From: Azotobacter bryophylli
GTDB taxonomy: Bacteria; Pseudomonadota; Gammaproteobacteria; Pseudomonadales; Pseudomonadaceae
Length of the DNA: 64,000 nucleotides
Reading direction: 5' to 3'
Assembly: GCF_042643485.1 (NCBI RefSeq)
Contig: NZ_JBHRSJ010000016.1
Span: 124,001 to 188,000, forward strand
Program-made: the position numbers and the translations under genes
In this document: positions 16,334-25,556 of the stretch, in pieces
Numbering within the stretch: the first letter of the stretch is position 1
How the letters are laid out: each line of letters opens with the position of its first letter
Notes under the pieces: generated by a model
What the model was told of the DNA's origin: nothing
The model's input: the letters and a program-made list of their open reading frames with translations, nothing else
Databases searched by the model: none

Positions 16334-18180
16334 TGGGCTTTCTCCGTGGGCTTTAACCACCAGGCGCGCAGGCCCAGGGTGTAGGGCGGCGTGCGGACGA
16401 AGGCGAACTTGTTTCGGTACGCCAGACGGTGGTGGCCGGTGTACCAGTTGGGGATGCTGTAGTGCTGCCAGAGCAGGACGCGGTCCAGGGCCCGAGTGGC
16501 GGCTATCTGCTGCTCCCTGGTCTGGGCGGCGAGCAGACTGTCCAGCAGGCCGTCGACCGCCGGATGAGAGATGCCGGCATAGTTCTTGCCCCCTTTCAGG
16601 CGGGCCTGGCTGGAGTGGAAGTACAGCCACTGTTCGAGGCCGGGGCTGAGCGTCTGCGGCAAGGTCAGCAGAATCATATCGAAATCGAACTGGTCGAGGC
16701 GATGCTTGTACTGGGCCCGATCCACCGTGCGCAAGCGGGCCTCGATGCCGATGCTGGCGAGGTTTTCCGCGTAGGGCTGTAGGATGCGCTCGAGGTTGGG
16801 GTTGACCAGGAGGATCTCGAAGCTCAGCGGCTCGCCCTGGCCGTTGACCAGGCGCTCCCCGGACAGCTTCCAGCCGGCATCGGCCAGCAGGGCGAGGGTG
16901 CGGCGCAGGGTGTCCCGGGGTATGCCGTGGCCGTCGGTGACCGGCATCTGGAACGGCTCGCGGAACAGCCGTTTGGGCAGTTTCCGGCGATAGTTGGATA
17001 GCAGCAGGCGCTCTTCGCCCTCCGGCTTGCCGGTGGCGGAGAACTCACTGTTCGGGTAGTAGCTGGTGGCGCGCTGGTAGGCGTTGTTGAAGAGGGCCCG
17101 ATTGGTCCATTCGAAGTCGAACATCAGTCCGAGGGCTTCTCTGACGCTGCGTTTGCCGAAGAGATGGCGGCGAGTGTTGAAGAACAGGCCTTGGGTCTGC
17201 GTGGGAATCCTGTGCGGGATCTCGGCGCGGATCACTTCACCCGCGGTAACGGCCGGAAAGCTATAGCCATTCGCCCAATTCTTGGCCTGGTGTTCGATAT
17301 AGAAGTCGAAATGGCCTGCCTTGAACGCTTCGAAGGCAACGTTGCTGTCCCGGTAGAAGTCGACTTCGACGCGATCGAAATTGTATTTGCCACGATTGAC
17401 CGGCAGGTCCTTGCCCCACCAGTCCTTCACCCGCTCGAAAACCAGGCGCCGGCCCGGCTGTACCTGGACGATGCGATAGGGACCGCTGCCCAGCGGCGGC
17501 ACATAGGTCGTGGCTTGGAAGTCCTTTCCTTTCCAATAATGCCGCGGCAGCACCGGCAGTTCGCCCAGGCGCAGGATCAGCAGCGGGTTACCGGAGCGCT
17601 TCAGGACGAAACGGACGCGATGGCGACCGAGAACGTCGACGCGTTGCACCTCCTTGAGGTCGGTACGGTACTGCGGGTGACCCTGTTTGCTCAGCACCCG
17701 GTAGGAAAACGCCACGTCCTGCGCGGTGATCGGCTTTCCATCGTGGAAGCGGGCCTCCTTGCGCAGATTGAAGACCACCCAACTGCGGCTTTCGTTGTAC
17801 TCCACCGATTCGGCGATGAGCCCGTAGTTGGATGCCGGCTCGTCGCCGGAGGGATCGTAGAGACCCGATCCGGCCATCAGGGGCTCGTTGAGTTCGGAGA
17901 CGCCATACTGCAGAAAGTCGGCCGTCGAGGACGGACTGACGCCCTTGAAGGTGTAGGGGTTGAGGGTGTCGAAGGTCCCCAGTGCCATGATCCGCAGGGT
18001 GCCGCCCTTGGGGGCTGCGGGGTTGGCCCAGTCGAAATGGCCGAAGTCGGACGGATACTTGAGCGTGCCGAATTGGGCGTAACCATGGCTCTCGGTGATG
18101 CGCGCGCAGGCCTGTGCACTCAGGAACAGCGTGAGGGACAGCAGGAGCAGGGGACGCATGGCTAGGCGGGTCCGGTCCAT
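16330..18180 (-). CDS. YejA-like periplasmic solute-binding protein (second paralogue)
   Basis: 616-residue SBP_bac_5 family protein, first gene of the operon. The signal peptide is MRPLLLLSLTLFLSAQACA; the ATG at 18180 is used here, but Met8 (18159) is equally plausible. It shares DWWGKDLPVNRGKYNFDRV, FDWANPAAPKGGTLRIMA and FDTLNPYTFKGV with the neighbouring binder, showing an old tandem duplication with considerable divergence. The two binders probably offer different peptide or muropeptide specificities to one YejBEF permease. Confidence 0.9.
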   Translation of the reverse strand: MDRTRLAMRPLLLLSLTLFLSAQACARITESHGYAQFGTLKYPSDFGHFDWANPAAPKGGTLRIMALGTFDTLNPYTFKGVSPSSTADFLQYGVSELNEPLMAGSGLYDPSGDEPASNYGLIAESVEYNESRSWVVFNLRKEARFHDGKPITAQDVAFSYRVLSKQGHPQYRTDLKEVQRVDVLGRHRVRFVLKRSGNPLLILRLGELPVLPRHYWKGKDFQATTYVPPLGSGPYRIVQVQPGRRLVFERVKDWWGKDLPVNRGKYNFDRVEVDFYRDSNVAFEAFKAGHFDFYIEHQAKNWANGYSFPAVTAGEVIRAEIPHRIPTQTQGLFFNTRRHLFGKRSVREALGLMFDFEWTNRALFNNAYQRATSYYPNSEFSATGKPEGEERLLLSNYRRKLPKRLFREPFQMPVTDGHGIPRDTLRRTLALLADAGWKLSGERLVNGQGEPLSFEILLVNPNLERILQPYAENLASIGIEARLRTVDRAQYKHRLDQFDFDMILLTLPQTLSPGLEQWLYFHSSQARLKGGKNYAGISHPAVDGLLDSLLAAQTREQQIAATRALDRVLLWQHYSIPNWYTGHHRLAYRNKFAFVRTPPYTLGLRAWWLKPTEKAQ

Positions 18181-18306
18181 GGTGACTTCAAGGCAAACGG
18201 GCGGCTACAGTAACAGCTTGTCCTGCCTGGAAAAAGGCGTCATGCGGTTGGCCCGGGGCGCCGTCGTCGGGCCCGGGTTCCCATGCTTGAAGGCCGTCTG
18301 CTTCGG

Positions 18307-19878
18307 TCAATTTGGCAGATAGAGCGTCAGCGTCTGCCCCGGTCTCACCAGGCGGCTGTCGATCGAGTTCCAGCGCTGCAACGTCTTGAGGTCGACCTGG
18401 AAGCGCTTGGCGATCAGGGCGAGGGAGTCGCCCTTGCGGACCTTGTAGTAGGTGACGGTCTCGCGCTTCTTGCTGCCGCCGGCCGCTGGACGGCTGGAGC
18501 CTTGCAGGGCCAATACCTGGCCGGCTTTCAGGTTCTTGCTGCGCAGCTTGTTCCAGCGCTGCAGATCGCCGACGTCGACCTTGTTCGCCTTGGCGATATC
18601 CCAAAGGCTGTCGCCTTTCCTGACCCGGTAGGTGCGAGGTCTCGCTACGGGCTTCGCCGTCGCAGGCTCCTGGCTGGCGAGATTCTGGTACAGCGGTATC
18701 GGCTTGACGCCCGGTTGGGCCGGAATGCTGAGAACCTGTCCGACGCGCAGACGGTTGCTCGGCAGGTTGTTGATGTCCTTGAGGGTTCGCGCGGTCATCT
18801 GATAGAGGTTGGCGATGCCGTGCAGGCTTTCCCCGGGGCGCACCTGATGCTGCTTCCATTCGACTAGATCCTGGGGCTTCATCAGCGCCAGGTTGGCTTG
18901 CAGGAGTTCGGCCTTGCTGGCCGGCACCAGCAGATGCCTGGGGCCGTCCATGGTAATGCCGCGTTTGTAGGCTGGGTTCAGCTGAATCAGCTCGTCCTTG
19001 TCCATATCGGCCATTTCCGCGAGGCGCGAGAGATCGACGCTGCGATTCAATTCGACCTTCTCGAAGTAGGGTTCGTTGGCGATCGGGCTGAGCTCCATTC
19101 CGTAGGCTTCGGGCGTCATGATCAGCTGAGACAGAGCGAGCAGCTTAGGAACGTAGTCCTGCGTCTCCTGAGGCAGGTTCAGGTTCCAGTAGTCGGTCGG
19201 CAGGCCGAGCCTGCTGTTGCGCTCCATGGCACGGCTGACCGTGCCTTCGCCGGCGTTGTAGGCTGCCAGGGCGAGAAGCCAGTCGCCGTTGAACATCTCG
19301 TGGAGTCGAGACAGGTATTCGATTGCCGCGCGAGTCGAGGCGGTGATATCGCGACGCCCGTCGTACCAGTGGGTCTGGCGCAGGTTGTAATCGCGGCCGG
19401 TGGAAGGGATGAACTGCCAAAGCCCCACCGCCTGGGCACGGGAGTAGGCCATCGGGTCGTAGGCGCTCTCGATGACCGGGAGCAACGCCAGCTCCAGCGG
19501 CATGCCCTTTTCTTCCAGTCGCTCGACGATGTAGTGGATATAGAGGGCGCCCCGCTCGCTCACCTTGTTGATGTGCGCCGGCCTGCTGACGAACCACAGG
19601 CGCTGACGCTCGACGCGCGGATTGACGCCGATCTCATTCTGCAGGGCGAATCCGCCCCGCATGCGCTCCCATATGTCCTCGGGCTGCCGGGTGGTCGCCA
19701 CGTTGTTCAGCCATTCGGTTTCCTTCTGCAGGCCGACGGCGATCGTGGTTTCGTCTGCGTCCTCGATGTGGCCGGTGCTCTGGCAGCCGGCCAGAGCCGC
19801 CGCGAGAACGACGACGAAAACGTGGCCACTTCGCATCAACTGACCAGAAAACGAGGGCTTTTGTTGTGGTGGGGACAT
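18307..19878 (-). CDS. mltD: Membrane-bound lytic murein transglycosylase D
   Basis: Cleaves the MurNAc-GlcNAc bond of peptidoglycan, forming 1,6-anhydro ends, at the outer membrane. The 523 residues have an N-terminal lipoprotein signal with lipobox ALAGC. The catalytic SLT domain contains the Glu of LLPVIESAYDP, with AVGLWQFIPSTGR and YNAGEGTV. Three LysM peptidoglycan-binding repeats follow, at about 340-385, 413-457 and 474-520, each starting VRxGxSL or similar. Met15 (19836) is an alternative start. E. coli also has mltD next to gloB. Confidence 0.95.
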   Translation of the reverse strand: MSPPQQKPSFSGQLMRSGHVFVVVLAAALAGCQSTGHIEDADETTIAVGLQKETEWLNNVATTRQPEDIWERMRGGFALQNEIGVNPRVERQRLWFVSRPAHINKVSERGALYIHYIVERLEEKGMPLELALLPVIESAYDPMAYSRAQAVGLWQFIPSTGRDYNLRQTHWYDGRRDITASTRAAIEYLSRLHEMFNGDWLLALAAYNAGEGTVSRAMERNSRLGLPTDYWNLNLPQETQDYVPKLLALSQLIMTPEAYGMELSPIANEPYFEKVELNRSVDLSRLAEMADMDKDELIQLNPAYKRGITMDGPRHLLVPASKAELLQANLALMKPQDLVEWKQHQVRPGESLHGIANLYQMTARTLKDINNLPSNRLRVGQVLSIPAQPGVKPIPLYQNLASQEPATAKPVARPRTYRVRKGDSLWDIAKANKVDVGDLQRWNKLRSKNLKAGQVLALQGSSRPAAGGSKKRETVTYYKVRKGDSLALIAKRFQVDLKTLQRWNSIDSRLVRPGQTLTLYLPN

Positions 19879-19976
19879 TGGCGAAGGAGTGGCCCGGAAG
19901 GAAAAATTGGGGGGATTCTAGGAACCCCCTGCAAAGAGGGTCAAGGCTTCGCCTGTTTGCGAATGTTAGATCGGTC

Positions 19977-20759
19977 TTAAAAATGGTCCTTCCATTCGCG
20001 TAATGCTGCGAAAGTTTGCACGGCCGACAACAAGGACTCGGATCGAGCATGACGGGCGGCGGAGCGCATGACCGCGGCGGTCTCTGCTCGCAGGAAAGGG
20101 TTGGTCTGCCGCTCCAGAGTCAGGTTCGATGGCAGCGTGCCCTGCCCGCTGGCCCGTAGGGCCTCCACTTCGGCAATACGTCGGACAAGTGCGGGATTTT
20201 CCGGTTCGACCGCCTCGGCGAATCGCAGATTGTTCTGGGTGTACTCGTGGGCACAGTAGATGAACGTCGAATCGGGAAGGGCTGCCAGGCGTTGCAGCGA
20301 GCGGTACATCTGTCCCGGGGTTCCTTCGAAGATCCGACCGCAGCCGGCGGCGAACAGGGTATCGCCGCAGAATAGGCGGGCGGCATCGCCGTCGGTCTGG
20401 AAATAGGCGACATGGCTGCGGGTGTGCCCTGGGACCTCCAGCGTCTCGAACTGGCTGCCCAGCACCTCGATTCGGTCGCCGTCACGGACAGTGGCATCTC
20501 GCACGGGGATGCGCTCCTCGTCCGGCCCGATCACGCGGGCCCCGGTGGCTGCCTTGAGCGGCTCGACCCCGCCGATGTGATCCGCATGGTGATGGGTAAT
20601 GAGAATATCGCAGAGCTGCCACCCCGGGTGCTTGCTCAGCCAGTGAAGGACGGGAGATGCGTCTCCGGGGTCGACTACGGCGCAGCGCCGCTGCTCCCTG
20701 TTCTGCAGCAGCCAGATATAGTTGTCCTGAAATGCAGTCAGTGCTTCGATGTCGATCAT
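19977..20759 (-). CDS. gloB: Hydroxyacylglutathione hydrolase (glyoxalase II)
   Basis: Hydrolyses S-D-lactoylglutathione to D-lactate and glutathione, the second step of methylglyoxal detoxification. The 260-residue metallo-beta-lactamase-fold protein carries the dinuclear metal motif THHHADHIGG near residue 57. Further metal ligands follow in PGHTRSHVAY and FCGDTLFAAGCGR, and the C-terminal glutathione-binding YCAHEYTQNNLRFA. It is divergent from the yafS-like gene, with a 222-base gap. Confidence 0.95.
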   Translation of the reverse strand: MIDIEALTAFQDNYIWLLQNREQRRCAVVDPGDASPVLHWLSKHPGWQLCDILITHHHADHIGGVEPLKAATGARVIGPDEERIPVRDATVRDGDRIEVLGSQFETLEVPGHTRSHVAYFQTDGDAARLFCGDTLFAAGCGRIFEGTPGQMYRSLQRLAALPDSTFIYCAHEYTQNNLRFAEAVEPENPALVRRIAEVEALRASGQGTLPSNLTLERQTNPFLRAETAAVMRSAARHARSESLLSAVQTFAALREWKDHF

Positions 20760-20981
20760 GATACGGGGCGGGAGAGATCGCCTCCGGGGACTTGAGAGCC
20801 CAGCCAGTGGTGGCGCCTTCTCTCGCTTTCTCCTTGGGGCCGAGCCGTCTATCGGGGAGATGGAGCGTGCCCCCGTTCCCTAGCTGCTGCTGTCGCCACG
20901 CTATTGACCAGGGCAATGGTCCATCCCATAAATGGCTCCATATTAGGCAACTGATCGAGCGGCTGCACCCAGGAGTGCTTC

Positions 20982-21746
20982 ATGACCGACCAAGCTTTCG
21001 CCCAGGCTGATCCCAGGTGGTTGTCCTTGATGGCCGAATCCAGCGCATGGTTCGCCAGTGCGCCCGGGCAGCAACTGCTCGGCGAGGAGCAGCGGCTGCT
21101 CAAGGAGGAACTGGCCCGCTTTTTCGGCGGATACCTGGTGCATTACGGTCCGCCAGCCGGGTTGTCCGACCCGGCCGGGCAGATCCGTTGCTGCGTGCGG
21201 CTGGGGCCGCCCCAGCCGGGGATTCAGATCGTCTGCGAGGAACAGGCTTGGCCGCTGGTCGAGCATGCCGCGGACGTGGTGGTGCTGCAGCATGGCCTGG
21301 ATTTCAGCCTGTCGCCGCATGGACTGCTGCGGGAAGCCGCCCGCAGCGTGCGTCCCGGCGGTCATCTGCTGATCGTTGGTATCAACCCGCGCAGCCTGTG
21401 GGGGGTGCGCCGCTATTTCGCCAACGATGCCTTGCGCCAAGCCCGCTGCATCGGCTCGCATCGGGTGGGCGACTGGCTGGCCTTGCTGGGGTTCGCGCTG
21501 GAGAAACGCCGTTTTGGATGCTATCGTCCGCCGCTTTCATCCACCGCCTGGCAAGCCCGTACCGAGCGTCTCGAGTCATGGGGCCGATCCGGGCAGATGC
21601 CGGGAGGCGGCTTTTACCTGCTGGTGGCCCGAAAGCTGGTGGTCGGCCTTCGGCCGTTGCCACAGAGCCGCCGGGAGCCCATCGGCAAGCTGGTACCGCT
21701 GCCGGTGGTCAAGATCAGCCGGCGCGATTCGAAGCATGAGGCTTAA
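20982..21746 (+). CDS. Class I SAM-dependent methyltransferase, YafS-like
   Basis: 254 residues. The region around 95-140 (HAADVVVLQHGLDFS, then LREAARSVRPGGHLLIVG) is the post-motif I to motif II/III part of a Methyltransf_11 fold. The first half is less typical and the substrate is unknown. The location between gloB and rnhA matches E. coli yafS. The stop codon TAA is followed at once by the GTG start of rnhA, so the two are co-translated. Confidence 0.82.
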   Translation: MTDQAFAQADPRWLSLMAESSAWFASAPGQQLLGEEQRLLKEELARFFGGYLVHYGPPAGLSDPAGQIRCCVRLGPPQPGIQIVCEEQAWPLVEHAADVVVLQHGLDFSLSPHGLLREAARSVRPGGHLLIVGINPRSLWGVRRYFANDALRQARCIGSHRVGDWLALLGFALEKRRFGCYRPPLSSTAWQARTERLESWGRSGQMPGGGFYLLVARKLVVGLRPLPQSRREPIGKLVPLPVVKISRRDSKHEA

Positions 21747-22202
21747 GTGAGCGACAAGGTCGAAATCTATACCGATGGTGCCTGCAAGGGTAACCCCGGG
21801 CCGGGAGGCTGGGGCGCTTTGCTGATCTACAAGGGCGTGGAACGGGAGCTCTGGGGGGGCGAAGCGGAAACCACCAACAACCGGATGGAACTGACCGCGG
21901 CCATCCGGGCGCTGGCCGAGCTCAACCGTCCCTGTGAGGTGTCGCTGACCACCGACTCGGAATACGTGATGCGCGGCATCCAGGAATGGCTGCCGAACTG
22001 GAAGAAACGCGGCTGGAAGACTGCAGCTCGCCAGCCGGTGAAGAACGCCGATCTCTGGCAGCAGCTGGACGAGCAGGTGAACCGGCACCGGGTCACCTGG
22101 TCCTGGGTCCGCGGTCACACCGGGCATCCAGGCAACGAGCGGGCCGATCAGTTGGCCAACCGGGGCGTCGTCTCGGCGAAAAGTCAGAAACACAGCGTTT
22201 GA
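21747..22202 (+). CDS. rnhA: Ribonuclease HI
   Basis: Cleaves the RNA strand of RNA-DNA hybrids, removing R-loops and primers. The GTG start at 21747 gives 151 residues. All active-site residues are present: Asp10 (YTDGACKGNPG), Glu48 (NNRMELT), Asp70 (TTDSEY), His124 (RGHTGHPGNE) and Asp134 (ERADQLAN). It runs in the same direction as dnaQ, 16 bases away, whereas E. coli has the pair divergent. Confidence 0.97.
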   Translation: MSDKVEIYTDGACKGNPGPGGWGALLIYKGVERELWGGEAETTNNRMELTAAIRALAELNRPCEVSLTTDSEYVMRGIQEWLPNWKKRGWKTAARQPVKNADLWQQLDEQVNRHRVTWSWVRGHTGHPGNERADQLANRGVVSAKSQKHSV

Positions 22203-22218
22203 CAGGAACGGCATACCC

Positions 22219-22959
22219 ATGCGCAGCGTAGTACTCGATACCGAAACCACCGGCATGCCCGTCACCGACGGCCACCGGATCATCGAAATCGGCTGTGTCG
22301 AAGTCATCGGCCGTCGTCTCACCGGGCGGCATTTCCATGTCTACCTGCAGCCCGATCGCCAGGTCGACGAGGGCGCGGTAGCGGTGCACGGCATCACCGA
22401 TGAGTTCCTGGTCGGAAAGCCGCGCTTCGCCGATGTGGCCGAGGAATTCTTCGAATTCATCAAAGATGCCCAACTGATCATCCACAACGCGGCGTTCGAC
22501 ATCGGCTTCATCAACAGCGAGTTCTCCCGACTCGGCCAGACCGACCGGGCGGATATCACCGCGCACTGCAGCGTGCTCGATACCCTGCTGATGGCCCGCG
22601 AGCGTCACCCCGGCCAGCGCAACAGCCTCGATGCCCTGTGCAAGCGCTATGGCGTGGACAACTCCGGCCGCGATCTGCACGGCGCGCTGCTCGACGCCGA
22701 GATCCTGGCCGACGTCTGGCTGGCGATGACCGGTGGCCAGACCCACCTGTCCCTGGCGGGCGAAGGCGCAGAGGAGGGGGCCGACGGCCGGCCCCAGGTG
22801 ACACCGATCCGCCGCTTGCCCTCCGAGCGCCCGCGGACGCCGGTCATCCGAGCCAGCGAGGAGGAGTTGGCTGCGCATGCGGCGCGCCTGGCGGCGATCG
22901 AGAAGGCCGCCGGAGGCCCGGCTCTCTGGGCGCAGCTGCTGGAAACGCCGCAGCAATAA
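22219..22959 (+). CDS. dnaQ: DNA polymerase III epsilon subunit (3'-5' proofreading exonuclease)
   Basis: Proofreading subunit of the replicase core. The 246 residues carry the three DEDDh motifs: VVLDTETTGMP (Exo I), IHNAAFDIGFINSE (Exo II) and DLHGALLDAEILADVWLAM (Exo III). The clamp-binding motif is probably QTHLSL at about 174-179, and a C-terminal tail for polymerase alpha follows. Length and motif spacing match the family. It ends the yafS-rnhA-dnaQ run. Confidence 0.96.
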   Translation: MRSVVLDTETTGMPVTDGHRIIEIGCVEVIGRRLTGRHFHVYLQPDRQVDEGAVAVHGITDEFLVGKPRFADVAEEFFEFIKDAQLIIHNAAFDIGFINSEFSRLGQTDRADITAHCSVLDTLLMARERHPGQRNSLDALCKRYGVDNSGRDLHGALLDAEILADVWLAMTGGQTHLSLAGEGAEEGADGRPQVTPIRRLPSERPRTPVIRASEEELAAHAARLAAIEKAAGGPALWAQLLETPQQ

Positions 22960-22984
22960 GTGCGAGCAGGTGGTACGACCTTGA

Positions 22985-23005
22985 CCGAGGTATTCGCTAC
23001 CTCGG
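22985..23005. promoter_or_regulatory. Perfect inverted repeat before the decarboxylase gene
   Basis: CCGAGGTA and TACCTCGG are perfect 8-base inverted repeats around TTCGC. They lie 25 bases after dnaQ and 47 bases before the decarboxylase start. There is no following T-run, so this may be a dnaQ mRNA end or an operator for the next gene. TATCCT at 23020-23025 could be a -10 box close downstream. Confidence 0.4.
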
Positions 23006-23051
23006 TGCCCAGCTTGGCTTATCCTGAAACAAAACCTTTCGGGATGCCGAC

Positions 23052-25304
23052 GTGTACAAGGATCTCAATTTTCCCATCCTGATCGTCCATCGCGACATCA
23101 AGGCCGACACCGTGGCCGGTGAGCGCATCCGGGCAATCGCCCGGGAGTTGGAGCAGGGCGGTTTCGGCACCCTCACCAGCGCCAGTTCCGCGGAGGGTCG
23201 CATCGTTGCCTCGACCCATCACGGCCTGGCCTGCATCCTGGTCGCCGCGGAGGGCGCGGGGGAAAACCGGCGCTTGCTGCAGGACATGCTCGAGCTGATC
23301 CGCATCGTCCGCTTCCGAGCGCCGCGGCTGCCGATCTTCGCCATCGGCGAGCAGGTCACTATCGAGAATGCACCGGCCGAGGCCATGGCCGAGCTCAATC
23401 AGTTGCGCGGCATCCTCTATCTGTTCGAGGACACGGTGCCCTTTCTTGCCCGCCAGGTCGCCCGGGCCGCGCGGAACTACCTGGCGGGCCTGCTGCCCCC
23501 GTTCTTCAGCGTGCTGGTCGAGCACACCCTGCAATCCAACTACTCTTGGCACACGCCCGGCCACGGGGGCGGAGTGGCATTCCGCAAGAGTCCGGTGGGG
23601 CAGGCTTTCCATCAGTTCTTCGGGGAAAACACACTTCGCTCCGATCTGTCGGTGTCGGTACCGGAACTGGGCTCGCTGCTCGACCATACCGGGCCGCTAG
23701 CGGCGGCCGAGGCCCGAGCGGCGTGCAATTTCGGCGCCGATCACAGCTTTTTCGTGACCAACGGCACCTCGACGGCCAACAAGATCGTCTGGCACGCGAT
23801 GGTCGCCCGCAACGATCTGGTCCTGGTCGACCGCAACTGCCACAAATCGGTCGTACACGCGATCATCATGACCGGGGCGATTCCCCTGTATCTGATGCCG
23901 GAGCGCAACGAGCTGGGCATCATCGGGCCGATTCCGCTCGAAGAATTCAGTCGGGAGTCGATCCAAGCCAAGATCGCTGCCAATCCGCTGGCCCGCGGAC
24001 GGGAGCCCAAGGTCCGGCTGGCGGTGGTCACCAATTCGACCTACGACGGCCTTTGCTACAACGCCGAGCTGATCAAGCGGCAGCTAGGCGATTCGGTCGA
24101 GGTGCTGCACTTCGACGAGGCCTGGTACGCCTATGCGGCCTTCCACGAGTTCTACGCCGGCCGCTACGGCATGGGAACGAGCCGCGGACCGGACAGCCCT
24201 CTGGTGTTCAGTACCCACTCCACCCATAAACTGTTGGCGGCCTTCAGTCAGGCTTCGATGATCCATGTGCAGGATGGCGGCCTCCGCCAGCTCGACTGCG
24301 AACGCTTCAACGAGGCGTTCATGATGCATACCTCGACGTCCCCCCAATACGGGATTCTGGCTTCGCTGGATGTGGCGTCGGCGATGATGGAGGGCCCCGC
24401 TGGCCGTTCGTTGATTCAGGAGACTTTCGACGAGGCCCTCAGTTTCCGCCGTGCTCTCGCCAATCTGCGGCAGAGTCTGGCGGCGGATGATTGGTGGTTC
24501 GACATCTGGCAGCCGCCGCTGAGTGAAGGCATGGAGCGGTTCGATACCCAGGACTGGGGGCTGGCCCCGGGAGACGAATGGCATGGTTTCGGGGGGCTGG
24601 CAGAGGACTACCTGTTGCTCGACCCGATCAAGGTGACCCTGGTCACGCCGGGGCTGAATGTGAACGGCGAACTGGCCGAGCAGGGTATTCCCGCTACCGT
24701 CGTCAGCAAGTTTCTCTGGGAGCGGGGCCTGGTGGTGGAAAAGACAGGGCTCTACTCCTTCCTGGTCCTGTTCTCCATGGGCATCACCAAGGGCAAGTGG
24801 AGCACGCTGCTGACCGAGTTGCTCGAGTTCAAGCGTTACTTCGATGGCAACCTGCCGCTTGCCGAGGCGTTGCCCTCGGTTGCCCGCGCCGGCGGCCCGC
24901 TGTATGCGGGGGTGGGGCTGCGCGACCTGTGCGGGCAGCTGCATGCATACTATCGCGAGAGCGCCCGCGCCAAGATGCTGAAGCGGTTATATAGCGTTCT
25001 CCCCGAGGTCGTTGTCCTGCCTTCGGAGGCTTACGACAAGCTGGTGAAGGGCGAGGTCGAAGCGGTGCCCATCGAAGAGTTGGAGGGCCGTGTCTCGGCC
25101 GTGATGCTGGTGCCCTATCCGCCGGGTATTCCCCTGATCATGCCCGGTGAGCGTTTCACTCGAACGACCGGCTTCATCGTCGACTATCTCAGATCCGCCC
25201 GAGCCTTCGATTTGCGCTTTCCAGGGTTCGATTCGGACATTCATGGGTTGCAGCGGGTGGTGGGGTCGACCGGTTATAGTTATACCGTCGACTGCATCCG
25301 CTGA
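23052..25304 (+). CDS. ldcA: Orn/Lys/Arg decarboxylase, probably lysine decarboxylase LdcA
   Basis: PLP-dependent fold-type I decarboxylase of 750 residues from a GTG start with a GGGA ribosome site. The N-terminal wing (flavodoxin-like) domain covers about 1-130. The PLP core contains NYSWHTPGHGGG, FFVTNGTSTANKIVWHA and the Schiff-base Lys in STHSTHKLLAAF. The C-terminal domain ends with YPPGIPLIMPGE. In P. aeruginosa the gene in this position is the lysine decarboxylase that starts lysine breakdown through cadaverine; substrate specificity cannot be read from sequence alone. Confidence 0.88.
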   Translation: MYKDLNFPILIVHRDIKADTVAGERIRAIARELEQGGFGTLTSASSAEGRIVASTHHGLACILVAAEGAGENRRLLQDMLELIRIVRFRAPRLPIFAIGEQVTIENAPAEAMAELNQLRGILYLFEDTVPFLARQVARAARNYLAGLLPPFFSVLVEHTLQSNYSWHTPGHGGGVAFRKSPVGQAFHQFFGENTLRSDLSVSVPELGSLLDHTGPLAAAEARAACNFGADHSFFVTNGTSTANKIVWHAMVARNDLVLVDRNCHKSVVHAIIMTGAIPLYLMPERNELGIIGPIPLEEFSRESIQAKIAANPLARGREPKVRLAVVTNSTYDGLCYNAELIKRQLGDSVEVLHFDEAWYAYAAFHEFYAGRYGMGTSRGPDSPLVFSTHSTHKLLAAFSQASMIHVQDGGLRQLDCERFNEAFMMHTSTSPQYGILASLDVASAMMEGPAGRSLIQETFDEALSFRRALANLRQSLAADDWWFDIWQPPLSEGMERFDTQDWGLAPGDEWHGFGGLAEDYLLLDPIKVTLVTPGLNVNGELAEQGIPATVVSKFLWERGLVVEKTGLYSFLVLFSMGITKGKWSTLLTELLEFKRYFDGNLPLAEALPSVARAGGPLYAGVGLRDLCGQLHAYYRESARAKMLKRLYSVLPEVVVLPSEAYDKLVKGEVEAVPIEELEGRVSAVMLVPYPPGIPLIMPGERFTRTTGFIVDYLRSARAFDLRFPGFDSDIHGLQRVVGSTGYSYTVDCIR

Positions 25305-25556
25305 CGGGAGGCATTAAGCCATTGAAAGAGCAGGGCGTGTGCTGCATCACAGAGGCCGGCATCGAAATCGCCTTGCCCCTTGCTATAGTTGCGCGGTTTT
25401 CGACAGGCCCTTCATATCCTGGGGCTTGGCTTGACGGCCGCTCGCTTGGGCGATTGGTTATGAAGCGTGGTAATGGCTGCGCATTTGGGCAAGCAGAAGC
25501 CGGAGTTCGCCGACTGATGCCGTACGAGAGCTTCGCGCGGGAGGCGCAATAGATCC

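Noticed and set aside
25322..25552. Possible 76-codon gene between the decarboxylase gene and fimL
   Set aside because: No recognisable sequence, no good ribosome site, and a composition not like the neighbours; nothing supports translation.
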